Positions 51,062 to 59,270 of a stretch of 64,000 bases of DNA are shown piece after piece (position 1 is the first letter of the stretch; the number at the start of each line of letters is the position of its first letter). Source of the stretch: Sphingomonas koreensis (GTDB lineage: Bacteria; Pseudomonadota; Alphaproteobacteria; Sphingomonadales; Sphingomonadaceae). The stretch spans positions 1-64,000 of the forward strand of contig NZ_PGEN01000001.1 of assembly GCF_002797435.1 (NCBI RefSeq). Direction: 5' to 3'. The notes under the pieces are model-generated. The model was not told where the DNA came from. It saw only the letters and a list, made by a program, of their open reading frames with translations, and searched no databases. The position numbers were made by a program, and so were the translations under genes.

Positions 51062-52420
51062 TCAGCCGGAGCAGAGTCGGGCCTTCGCGGGGACGGCGGA
51101 TGGCGATCTGGCGCTCGCGTCGGCCGCATAGATAACCGGCGATCCGTCGCGGCGCGTGCGGCGGCGGAATATCCTGACGCCGTCTTCCTCGAGCCGTTCG
51201 GCGGCGCGGGCCCGCGCGGCGGGGTAGATTTGAGTGAACAGCCGCTCGAACGTGCGGTGCCAGCCATAGGTCTCGACCACCATCGCGCGGGCGCGGGCGC
51301 CGATCAGTTGCGCGCCGTCGTTCCAGAGCTTCACGACGTTGGCCGCCATTGCCGCGGTATCGTCCACCGGGCCGAGCAGACCGAGCCCCTCCGGGACCCG
51401 ATCGGGCATTGCCCCGCTGGCGACCCCAACGATCGGAAGGCCGCATGCCTGCGCTTCGAGCACCGAGATGCCGAACGTCTCGTCCGCCATCGCCGAGACA
51501 TAGATGTCGGAGGAGGCAAGGGCGCGCGCCAGGCCGATCCGGTCCTTCTCGAAGCCCGGAAAGGCGATCGGCAGGCCCTGCGCCTCGTGCATCAGCCGCT
51601 CGCGCAGCTTGCCGTCGCCCATCAGGACAAGTCCGGCGCCGAGATCGCGGGGCAGTTTGCGGAACATGTCGACCAGCCGGTCGGCGCGTTTCTCGTTGTC
51701 GATGCGGCCGGCATAGATGAGCAGCGGCCCATCGCCCGGAATACCGAGCGCGGCGCGGTAGCCCGGGTCGCGCTTCGACGGCGCGAACATCGTCGTATCG
51801 ACGCCGAGCGGCATCACATCGGTCCGCGTGATCGCCTTGCGGGCCAGCGTGCGCCGGGCGTCCTCGCTCAGCGTATAGACGCGGTCGAACTCGCGATAGG
51901 TGATCTCGGCATAGCCATAGGCCAGCATCCGCATGAACCGTGCGGCAAGGTTGCCGGCCTTTGCCTCGACGACGCGATGGACGTGGGCGTTGGGGAAATC
52001 GGTTCGGTATCCCGCGACCAGCGTGGTTTCCGGGAAATCGCGCCGGTGGTTGATCGCGGTCCAGGGCAGCACCCAGGGGCAGAGCGATTCGATGATGTCG
52101 GGGCGATAATGTTCGAGCAGGTCGCGCACCGCATCGGTCCGCAGGATGAAGCGGTAATTCGGGCTGCCGCGTACCGGCTCGGCGCCCACCTCGGCAAAGA
52201 TATGGCGCCCGTTGACCGTCACGCGATCTTCGGGGCCGGGGACAATCTGGAGCAGCTGGTGGGGCGTGTGGTTGAGCACATAGTCGCGCTTCTCGCGGAG
52301 GTAAGTGCTGATCCCGCCGCCACCCGCAGGCGAATAGCTCTGCGTCAGGTCACAAATCGTGAGGGACGCACGATCCCTCGCCGCGACGCCGAGCGCCGCA
52401 GCCAACGGCTGCACGAACAT
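51062..52420 (-). CDS. glycosyltransferase family 4 protein
   Basis: A 452-aa GT-B glycosyltransferase. The N-terminal domain has the glycine-rich loop TQSYSPAGGGGISTYLREKR. The C-terminal domain has GDGPLLIYAGRIDNEKRADR and the nucleotide-sugar motif SAMADETFGISVLEAQACGL (E-x7-E), then PIVGVASGAMPDRVPEGLG. About 45 residues after YPAARARAAERLEEDG are low-complexity. The sugar and acceptor are unknown. It is separated from the grxD gene by 41 bases, on the same strand. Confidence 0.92.
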   Translation of the reverse strand: MFVQPLAAALGVAARDRASLTICDLTQSYSPAGGGGISTYLREKRDYVLNHTPHQLLQIVPGPEDRVTVNGRHIFAEVGAEPVRGSPNYRFILRTDAVRDLLEHYRPDIIESLCPWVLPWTAINHRRDFPETTLVAGYRTDFPNAHVHRVVEAKAGNLAARFMRMLAYGYAEITYREFDRVYTLSEDARRTLARKAITRTDVMPLGVDTTMFAPSKRDPGYRAALGIPGDGPLLIYAGRIDNEKRADRLVDMFRKLPRDLGAGLVLMGDGKLRERLMHEAQGLPIAFPGFEKDRIGLARALASSDIYVSAMADETFGISVLEAQACGLPIVGVASGAMPDRVPEGLGLLGPVDDTAAMAANVVKLWNDGAQLIGARARAMVVETYGWHRTFERLFTQIYPAARARAAERLEEDGVRIFRRRTRRDGSPVIYAADASARSPSAVPAKARLCSG

Positions 52421-52461
52421 GATACGCTACCTTTTACAAGACCGCGTCAAACACGCGGTCG

Positions 52462-52791
52462 TTACGCCGCTGAAACGCCCTTCTCATCGAGAAGTTGCGC
52501 CAGCTCGCCCGACTCGTACATCTCCATCATGATGTCCGAACCGCCGATGAACTCGCCCTTCACATAGAGCTGCGGAATGGTCGGCCAGTCGGAGAATTCC
52601 TTGATTCCCTGACGCACGGCCTGGTCCTGGAGCACGTCCACGCTCTCGAACGCGACGCCGAGATGGCTGAGGATCGAGACTGCCCGGTTGGAAAAGCCGC
52701 ATTGCGGGAACAGCGGGGTTCCCTTCATGAACAGCAGCACGTCGTTCGCATCGACGAGGCTCTGGATATGGGCCTGGGTTTCGTCGGTCAT
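52462..52791 (-). CDS. grxD: Grx4-type monothiol glutaredoxin
   Basis: A 109-aa monothiol glutaredoxin: VLLFMKGTPLFPQCGFSNRA contains the CGFS active site, with WPTIPQLYVKGEFIGGSDIM giving the TIPQ-x-Y and GGSD glutathione-binding motifs. These proteins bind a glutathione-ligated [2Fe-2S] cluster and pass it on, often in complex with BolA. bolA lies directly upstream (15 bases), with DUF1476 before it, forming an iron-sulphur/bioenergetic operon. Confidence 0.95.
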   Translation of the reverse strand: MTDETQAHIQSLVDANDVLLFMKGTPLFPQCGFSNRAVSILSHLGVAFESVDVLQDQAVRQGIKEFSDWPTIPQLYVKGEFIGGSDIMMEMYESGELAQLLDEKGVSAA

Positions 52792-52806
52792 GTCAGTCGC
52801 TCCGGG

Positions 52807-53049
52807 TCATTCGTTATTGGCAGGCACGGCGGTGGTGAGCTGAAGGGCGTGCAGCACGCCCCCCATGCGCCCGCCGAGCGCTGCATAGACAGCCTGATGC
52901 TGCCGGATCCGGGGAATGCCCCGGAAGGTCTCGCTCACCACGCGGGCGGCATAGTGATCGCCGTCACCGGCCAGATCGGTGATCTCGACCTGGGCATCGG
53001 GGATGCCCTGCCGGATCAGCGTCTCGATCTCGTCTGCCGCCATCGGCAT
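52807..53049 (-). CDS. BolA family protein
   Basis: An 80-aa BolA: ADEIETLIRQGIPDAQVEIT, then GDGDHYAARVVSETFRGIPR and IRQHQAVYAALGGRMGGVLH. The Asp/Gly-His and RxxxHxxVYxALG motifs are typical. The invariant His in RQHQAVY can ligate a [2Fe-2S] cluster with Grx4. Two bases separate it from the preceding gene, and grxD follows, consistent with a BolA-Grx4 complex. Confidence 0.95.
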   Translation of the reverse strand: MPMAADEIETLIRQGIPDAQVEITDLAGDGDHYAARVVSETFRGIPRIRQHQAVYAALGGRMGGVLHALQLTTAVPANNE

Positions 53050-53051
53050 GG

Positions 53052-53375
53052 TTACTTCGCCTCGATCAGCTGGCGGCGCGCTTCGACGGTCCGTTCCTCG
53101 ACCGCCTGGCGCACGGTCGCTTCGTCGATCTCTACGCCCGCGGCGGTGAGATCGCCCAGCAGCTTGCGGATCACGTCCTCGTCGCCCGCTTCCTCGAAAT
53201 CGGCCTGGACCACCGCCTTGGCATAGGCATCGGTTTCTTCGGGCGTCAGGTTCAGCTTCGCAGCCGCCCATTGGCCGAGCAGTCGATTGCGGCGCGCGAT
53301 GATGCGGAACGCCATTTCCTCGTCCATCGCAAACTTGGCCTCGAACGCACGTTCGCGATCGTCGAAGGTCGTCAT
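53052..53375 (-). CDS. ATPase inhibitor subunit zeta (DUF1476)
   Basis: A 107-aa protein: FDDRERAFEAKFAMDEEMAF, RIIARRNRLLGQWAAAKLNL, EETDAYAKAVVQADFEEAGD. This is the DUF1476 pattern, which in alphaproteobacteria is the zeta subunit that inhibits F1Fo-ATPase by inserting its N terminus into F1. It starts the operon with bolA (2 bases downstream) and grxD. The ATP synthase genes are not in the window. Confidence 0.93.
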   Translation of the reverse strand: MTTFDDRERAFEAKFAMDEEMAFRIIARRNRLLGQWAAAKLNLTPEETDAYAKAVVQADFEEAGDEDVIRKLLGDLTAAGVEIDEATVRQAVEERTVEARRQLIEAK

Positions 53376-53522
53376 CCCTAAAAACCCCTTGATTGTTTCG
53401 CTTGGCAGATAGGTTCGGTGGTGCGGCATGGCAACGGGTGGAGACGAATTCGCCGTCCGCGGGGGCTTCGCGGGCCGCCCGCATCGGCTATAGCGAGCGC
53501 CACTGTCGCCAGGGGTTTGCGC

Positions 53523-54368
53523 ATGATTTCGTTTCAGCTTGATGGCTTCGATCTTCCGGCGTTCATCGCGGCGACGCTTGCCGAGGATGTCGGGGCGGGG
53601 GATGTCACCTCCGCTGCGGTGATTCCGGCCGATGCGGTCTTCACCGGGGTGATGGACAGCCGCGACGCGATCGTCGTTGCGGGGCTGCCGATCGCTGCGG
53701 CGTTCTTCCATGCGCTCGATCCGGCGGTCGAGATCGAATTGCTGGCGGATGAGGGCGCTTCGGTCGCGGCCGGCAGCGACCTGATGCGGCTGCGCGGCAA
53801 TGCCCGCGCGCTGCTGACCGCCGAGCGGGCGGCGCTGAACACGGTGCAGCACCTGTCGGGTATCGCGACGATGACGCGCGGCTATGTCGAGCGGATCGCG
53901 GGGACGGGCGCGACCCTGCTCGATACCCGTAAGACCATTCCCGGCCTGCGCCGGCTGGAGAAATATGCGACGCGGATGGGCGGCGCGCAGAACCACCGCA
54001 TGGGCCTGTGGGATGCGGCGATGATCAAGGACAACCATGTCGCTGTGGCGGGCTCTGTGGAAGAGGCGGTGCGCCGCGCCGCGGCTGCCGGGATCGGACG
54101 GATCATCGTCGAGGTGGACCGCGTCGAGCAGATCGAGCCGGCGCTGGCGGCGGGCGCGACCCATTTGCTGCTCGACAATATGGACCCGCCGACGTTGCGC
54201 GGCGCGGTGACCCTGGTGGGCGGGCGCGTGCCGACGGAGGCTTCGGGCGGGGTGCGGCTCGATACGATCCGTGCGATCGCCGAGACGGGGGTGAACTTCG
54301 TCAGCGTCGGGCGCCTCACCCAGTCCGCGCCTGCGGCGGATATCGGGCTGGACTTTGCGCAGGCTTGA
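53523..54368 (+). CDS. nadC: nicotinate-nucleotide pyrophosphorylase (carboxylating) NadC
   Basis: NadC (281 aa) converts quinolinate and PRPP to nicotinate mononucleotide. Landmarks: FIAATLAEDVGAGDVTSAAV, NARALLTAERAALNTVQHLS, the PRPP and quinolinate site with ATLLDTRKTIPGLRRLEKYA, GAQNHRMGLWDAAMIKDNHV, then IIVEVDRVEQIEPALAAGA, LLLDNMDPPTLRGAV and the ending VSVGRLTQSAPAADIGLDF. Length and motifs are complete. It is divergent from the zeta subunit gene and followed by a membrane-protein gene. Confidence 0.96.
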   Translation: MISFQLDGFDLPAFIAATLAEDVGAGDVTSAAVIPADAVFTGVMDSRDAIVVAGLPIAAAFFHALDPAVEIELLADEGASVAAGSDLMRLRGNARALLTAERAALNTVQHLSGIATMTRGYVERIAGTGATLLDTRKTIPGLRRLEKYATRMGGAQNHRMGLWDAAMIKDNHVAVAGSVEEAVRRAAAAGIGRIIVEVDRVEQIEPALAAGATHLLLDNMDPPTLRGAVTLVGGRVPTEASGGVRLDTIRAIAETGVNFVSVGRLTQSAPAADIGLDFAQA

Positions 54369-54401
54369 GTCGTAGCTGGACGCAACAGAGAGGGAATTTC
54401 C

Positions 54402-54854
54402 ATGCGTCCGCAATCGATTGTCCGTTTCGAGCAAGCCTATCTGGGGGCGACCCTGTTGTGGCTGGTCAATCTGGCGCTGGGCTGGAAGACCAAGCTGGAG
54501 AGCGTCAACAGCAACCCTGCCTTTGCGGGCAATCCGCAGATGGCGGAACTGGCCCAGACGATGATGATCGGCACCACGATCGTCATGCTCGCGCTGTGGC
54601 TGCTGCTCTGGTACTTCACCGCCCGCCGGGCGAGCGTGGTCGCGAAATGGGTGGTGGTCGTGCTGTTCGGCCTGTCGGTGATCGGGTTGCTGGGCACGCT
54701 GATCAGCTATCAGGTTGCCGGCGCACTCAGCACGGTGCTGAGCCTCGTCACGTTCGCGCTCACCGCATGGTCGGTGTGGCTGCTGTTCCGGCCCGACGCG
54801 CAACGCTGGTTCGCCGGCGAGGACGCGCAGGCGGACAACGCGCCCTTCGAATGA
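54402..54854 (+). CDS. hypothetical membrane protein
   Basis: A 150-aa protein with four membrane helices (YLGATLLWLVNLALGW; MMIGTTIVMLALWLLLWYF; AKWVVVVLFGLSVIGLLGTL; VLSLVTFALTAWSVWLLFRP), consistent with an unnamed family of four-helix bacterial proteins. The final acidic tail is cytoplasmic. No function can be assigned. Its stop overlaps the start of the RNase T2 gene by ATGA, so the two are coupled; nadC ends 33 bases upstream. Confidence 0.75.
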   Translation: MRPQSIVRFEQAYLGATLLWLVNLALGWKTKLESVNSNPAFAGNPQMAELAQTMMIGTTIVMLALWLLLWYFTARRASVVAKWVVVVLFGLSVIGLLGTLISYQVAGALSTVLSLVTFALTAWSVWLLFRPDAQRWFAGEDAQADNAPFE

Positions 54855-55549
54855 TCCGCAGCGGGGCGTTCGCCCTGGCGTTGCTGGTGCCGGGCGTGGC
54901 CGCGGCCCAGGCGGACCGGTGCGTCGTGCCCGATCGATTGCCCGAAGCGTCCGAGCAGGTCGGGCGTCCGGGTCCGCGCCGGATCGTGCCGGTGGGCGGC
55001 TATACGCTCGCCTTGACCTGGAACCCCGGCTTCTGCCGCCAGTCGGCCAATCGCGACCGGTTCCAGTGCGATCCCGGCAACCGTTTCGGGTTCGTGCTTC
55101 ACGGCCTGTGGCCGGACGGGCGGGGCGCGGCGTGGCCGCAATATTGCGCACCCGCGCCGCGCATCCCCGAAGCGGTGGTGCGGCGCACTCTTTGCGCGAT
55201 GCCGTCGCTGGCGCTCCAGCGCCATCAATATGCCAAGCACGGCAGCTGCTCGGGCCTGCCGCCCGCCGCCTATTTCGACCGGGCGCGGGAGGCCTATGCC
55301 GCGATCAGCTATCCCGAGATGGATAGCCTGTCGCGCCGTCCCGGCCTGACCGCGGGCCAGCTTGCCGCGGCGGTGGCGCGCGCCAATCCTGGGATGACGC
55401 CGGCGATGCTGCGCGTGCAGGCGGGCGGGGACCGCTGGCTCGACGAACTGTGGGTCTGCCTCGACACGCGCTTCCGCCCGCGCGTTTGCCCGGCGCACCA
55501 GCGGGGCGTGCCTGCGCATGTGCCGCTCAGGATCTGGCGCGGGCGTTAG
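54851..55549 (+). CDS. ribonuclease T2 family protein (secreted)
   Basis: A 232-aa secreted RNase. The signal peptide is GAFALALLVPGVAAAQ. Both active-site segments are present: FVLHGLWPDG (CAS I, with catalytic His) and HQYAKHGSCSG (CAS II, with Lys-His). Cysteines are spaced as in disulphide-rich T2 enzymes (FCRQ, YCAP, LCAM, SCSG, VCLD, VCPA). It degrades RNA in the periplasm or outside. It is coupled by a 4-base overlap to the membrane protein upstream. Confidence 0.93.
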   Translation: MIRSGAFALALLVPGVAAAQADRCVVPDRLPEASEQVGRPGPRRIVPVGGYTLALTWNPGFCRQSANRDRFQCDPGNRFGFVLHGLWPDGRGAAWPQYCAPAPRIPEAVVRRTLCAMPSLALQRHQYAKHGSCSGLPPAAYFDRAREAYAAISYPEMDSLSRRPGLTAGQLAAAVARANPGMTPAMLRVQAGGDRWLDELWVCLDTRFRPRVCPAHQRGVPAHVPLRIWRGR

Positions 55550-55980
55550 TTCCTGATCGTCGCGGTGCCGGGATGGTGCTTGTCGAGGTGCTTCTTGATG
55601 ATCTTGAGGTTGCGGGTGTTCGAGCGGAAGAAGAAGTCCGCCGCGTCGCCCAGGCCCGGAACCAGACCGATCAGCCAGTCGAACCCGACATTGCCGGCCA
55701 TGCGGAACATCGCGCTTCTGGGCATGTTCAGGTTGCGCGCCTCCCAGATCATATAGGCGCCCATCGCGGCGGCGACGATATCGCCGGCGACGGGGATCAG
55801 CCCCAGCACCGCGTCGAAGCCCACCGTCTGGCGCGTGCCGGGGATCGTGACCGCCCGTTCGAGCAGCTTCTCGATCATCTCGATCCGGTAACGCACCGAC
55901 GCGGGATCGTTGCCGGTGTACGAGACCGTCTCCGGTTCCGGGTCCATGCGGGTCGCCTCGGCCATCAGCTCATCCTTCAT
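55546..55980 (-). CDS. DUF4112 domain-containing protein
   Basis: A 144-aa protein. The family signature is clear: TIPGTRQTVGFDAVLGLIPV, AGDIVAAAMGAYMIWEARNL, then MAGNVGFDWLIGLVPGLGDA and ADFFFRSNTRNLKIIKKHLD. The repeated GLIP-x-AGD / GLVPGLGD pattern with two hydrophobic stretches is diagnostic of DUF4112. It is probably membrane-associated; function unknown. Its ATG overlaps the stop of the solute-binding protein gene by 4 bases. Confidence 0.92.
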   Translation of the reverse strand: MKDELMAEATRMDPEPETVSYTGNDPASVRYRIEMIEKLLERAVTIPGTRQTVGFDAVLGLIPVAGDIVAAAMGAYMIWEARNLNMPRSAMFRMAGNVGFDWLIGLVPGLGDAADFFFRSNTRNLKIIKKHLDKHHPGTATIRN

Positions 55981-57437
55981 TGTCCGCGCTCGCGCAGGTG
56001 CGTGAGCGGGTGCCAGGCGCGGGCGTTGGGCTGGAAGGCGCGCAGGCGCAGCGCGACCAGCGACCAGCGCAGCGGCTGTGCGATCGGAATATAGGCGGCG
56101 TCGGCGGTCAGCGCCATGTCGGCGTCGGCGATCCGCTGTGCGCGATCGGTGAGGGTGGGGGCGTCGCGTGCCGCCTCGATCGCCTCCATGAGCGGCGCGG
56201 GGCAGGACTGGCAGGCCGTGACGAGGTACCAGCGGCCGCTGTCATAGGGCGCGACCGCATCGATCAGCCGCAGGTCGGCGTCCGAATCCTCCGCCACCAG
56301 TTCGGGGCGCAGGCCCATGTCGATCAGGTCGCGCGCGATCCGCACCCAGATCAGCGTGCTGCCGGGATCGCGGGGAAGCGCGACGCGGATGGCGAGCGAG
56401 GCGCCGGGATTGAGCGATCGCCAGGCTGCGACGCGGTTGCGCGCGGTCGCCTTGCGGGCCTCGGGCGCCAGTGCGGTCCATTCCGGAACGGCGGGATCAC
56501 CCGCCGAATCGAGCCTGGCCGGCAGCAGTGTCTCGACCGGTTGCCATTCGGGCCGGAACAGTGCGGTCAGCGCGATACGGTCGATGCCCATCGCGATCGC
56601 TTCCCGGTTCTCCGCTTTGGCGAGAAATCCGGTGCGCGAGACGATCGCGAGCCCGAACAGGCCGAGCGCGGGATCCACCTTGACATTGGCCTGGGCGATA
56701 TCGGCGTGCGCAAGCAGCGGCCAGTCCCGATAGGTGCCGCCCAGCACCAGATCGGATTGGCGCGTCGCAAAGCGCAGAATGGCCTTTGCCGCTCGTTCGC
56801 CACGCAATCGGACATTGTCGGCGGGATCGGGTTCCTCGACCTCGTCGGCGGCGCGCGACGGATCGAAGCCGGGGCGCAGAAGCACCGGCCCGGCGCCGGG
56901 CTCCACCCGGAACGGGCCGGTGCCGGCAAGGGCGGGACGGCGCAGGATCGCGAGTTCGGGCTGGGCGAACAGCTTGAGCAGATCGGGGCGCGGGCGCTTC
57001 AGCCGGACCTCGACGATCTGCGGGGTCATTTCGACCACCTCGTCGATCACCGCGACGAACGGCGCGATGGCGATGCGGCTGCGCGGTTCGAATGCGCGCT
57101 TGAGGCTGCCGACGACATCGGCCGCGGTCACGCTGGTGCCGTCGGGCCACTCCGCCGCACGCAGGCGGAAGATGTAGCTGCGGCCGCTATCGATGACGAT
57201 CCAGCGTTCGGCGAGGCCGGGTTCGATCCCGCCATTGGCGTCGAAGCGGACCAGCCCCTGCGCAGTCGAATCGAGCATGACGCGGGCCGCGAAATCGAGG
57301 TCGCCGCGTGCCGGGTCCGCGAGCTTCGCATCGCCGCCGATCGCGCTGGCGACCACAGCGATGTCGTCGGGCCGCTGGCCGCACCCGCCTGCAAACAATG
57401 CCAGCGCGACGGCGAAGGGCAGGGCGGGGCGGAACAT
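55977..57437 (-). CDS. ABC transporter substrate-binding lipoprotein (family 5), orphan
   Basis: A 486-aa lipoprotein: FRPALPFAVALALFAGGCGQ, with lipobox ending in GGC. The rest fits SBP_bac_5 (peptide/nickel type): GLAERWIVIDSGRSYIFRLR, ADVVGSLKRAFEPRSR, IVEVRLKRPRPDLLKLFAQ and LAGTGPFRVEPG. No permease or ATPase gene is beside it, so it is an orphan binding protein; a DUF4112 gene follows in a coupled overlap. The ligand is unknown. The start at 57437 gives a proper lipoprotein signal. Confidence 0.88.
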   Translation of the reverse strand: MFRPALPFAVALALFAGGCGQRPDDIAVVASAIGGDAKLADPARGDLDFAARVMLDSTAQGLVRFDANGGIEPGLAERWIVIDSGRSYIFRLRAAEWPDGTSVTAADVVGSLKRAFEPRSRIAIAPFVAVIDEVVEMTPQIVEVRLKRPRPDLLKLFAQPELAILRRPALAGTGPFRVEPGAGPVLLRPGFDPSRAADEVEEPDPADNVRLRGERAAKAILRFATRQSDLVLGGTYRDWPLLAHADIAQANVKVDPALGLFGLAIVSRTGFLAKAENREAIAMGIDRIALTALFRPEWQPVETLLPARLDSAGDPAVPEWTALAPEARKATARNRVAAWRSLNPGASLAIRVALPRDPGSTLIWVRIARDLIDMGLRPELVAEDSDADLRLIDAVAPYDSGRWYLVTACQSCPAPLMEAIEAARDAPTLTDRAQRIADADMALTADAAYIPIAQPLRWSLVALRLRAFQPNARAWHPLTHLRERGQ

Positions 57438-57453
57438 GCCCCGGTTTATGTGG

Positions 57454-57482
57454 CTGGGGCGGGGAATCCAACCCCGCCCCAG
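57454..57482 (-). terminator. hairpin after ilvC
   Basis: CTGGGGCGGGG (57454-57464) pairs exactly with CCCCGCCCCAG (57472-57482) around a 7-base loop. It lies 40 bases after the ilvC stop and before the solute-binding gene start. There is no T run on the minus strand. Confidence 0.5.
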
Positions 57483-57521
57483 CATCCTCTCCGTCCTTTT
57501 TTCAGGACTTATTCGCGGGAC

Positions 57522-58568
<1,047 letters not shown>

Positions 58569-58570
58569 TC

Positions 58571-58642
58571 ATCCCGGCGAAAGCCGGGATCTCCCGCAAC
58601 AGGCGTGCGCTTGCCGCATGAGGCCCCAGCTTTCGCTGGGGC
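58571..58642. repeat. REP-like hairpin pair between ilvN and ilvC
   Basis: ATCCCGGC-GAAA-GCCGGGAT at 58571-58590 and GCCCCAGC-TTTC-GCTGGGGC at 58623-58642. Between them is GTGCGCTTGCCGC, which recurs at the same relative place in the 59.2-kb copy, so the whole 80-base unit is duplicated. Confidence 0.85.
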
Positions 58643-58654
58643 GACGGTGAATTC

Positions 58655-59170
58655 TCAGGCCGCCTCTTTCCCTCTCGAAATGGCGACGATGCCGGTCCGT
58701 GCGACTTCGATCAGCCCGACTTCGCCCATCAGCTCGATGAACTTGTCGATCTTCTCGGTCGTCCCCGTCACCTCGAACACGAAGCTCGAGATCGTCGCGT
58801 CGACCACGCGGGCGCGATAGACTTCGGACAGGCGCAGCGCTTCGATCCGGTGATCGCCAGTGCCGGCGACCTTGACCAGCGCCAGCTCGCGCTCGACATG
58901 CTCGCCCTCGGCGGTCAGGTCGTGCACCTTGTGCACCGGCACCAGTCGGTCGAGCTGGGCGACGATCTGCTCGAGCGTCGCTGGACTGGCCGAGGTGACG
59001 ATGGTGATCCGGCTCACCGCCTTGTCCTCGGTAATCTCGGACACGGTCAGGCTCTCGATATTATAGCCGCGCGCGGTGAACAGGCCGGCGATCCGGGCAA
59101 GGATGCCCGGCTCGTTGTCGACGATCACGGCAAGCGTATGCCGTTCGGCTTTTTCTTCCTTGATGTGCAT
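58655..59170 (-). CDS. ilvN: acetolactate synthase small (regulatory) subunit
   Basis: A 171-aa regulatory subunit for IlvB. The N-terminal ACT domain has HTLAVIVDNEPGILARIAGL and FTARGYNIESLTVSEITEDK, the site where valine binds for feedback control. The C-terminal half is VYRARVVDATISSFVFEVTG with KIDKFIELMGEVGLIEVART. The start could be the ATG at 59170 or a GTG at 59182; the GTG lies directly beside a REP hairpin. It is 100 bases downstream of ilvB with a REP pair in the gap. Confidence 0.95.
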   Translation of the reverse strand: MHIKEEKAERHTLAVIVDNEPGILARIAGLFTARGYNIESLTVSEITEDKAVSRITIVTSASPATLEQIVAQLDRLVPVHKVHDLTAEGEHVERELALVKVAGTGDHRIEALRLSEVYRARVVDATISSFVFEVTGTTEKIDKFIELMGEVGLIEVARTGIVAISRGKEAA

Positions 59171-59180
59171 CTTGCTCGTC

Positions 59181-59254
59181 ACCCCAGCGAAAGCTGGGGT
59201 CTCCCCGAATTAGAACGTGCGCTTGCCGCGCGAGGCCCTAGCTTTCGCTGGGGC
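59181..59254. repeat. REP-like hairpin pair between ilvB and ilvN
   Basis: ACCCCAGC-GAAA-GCTGGGGT at 59181-59200 and GCCCTAGC-TTTC-GCTGGGGC at 59235-59254 (one mismatch in the stem). The linker shares GTGCGCTTGCCGCG with the 58.6-kb copy. The first hairpin lies 10 bases before the ilvN ATG and may affect its translation. Confidence 0.85.
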
Positions 59255-59270
59255 GACGAATAAGTGGCCA

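Noticed and set aside
58571-59254. CRISPR array, suggested by repeated hairpins
   Set aside because: Only two units with variable stems are present, no regular spacers and no cas gene.
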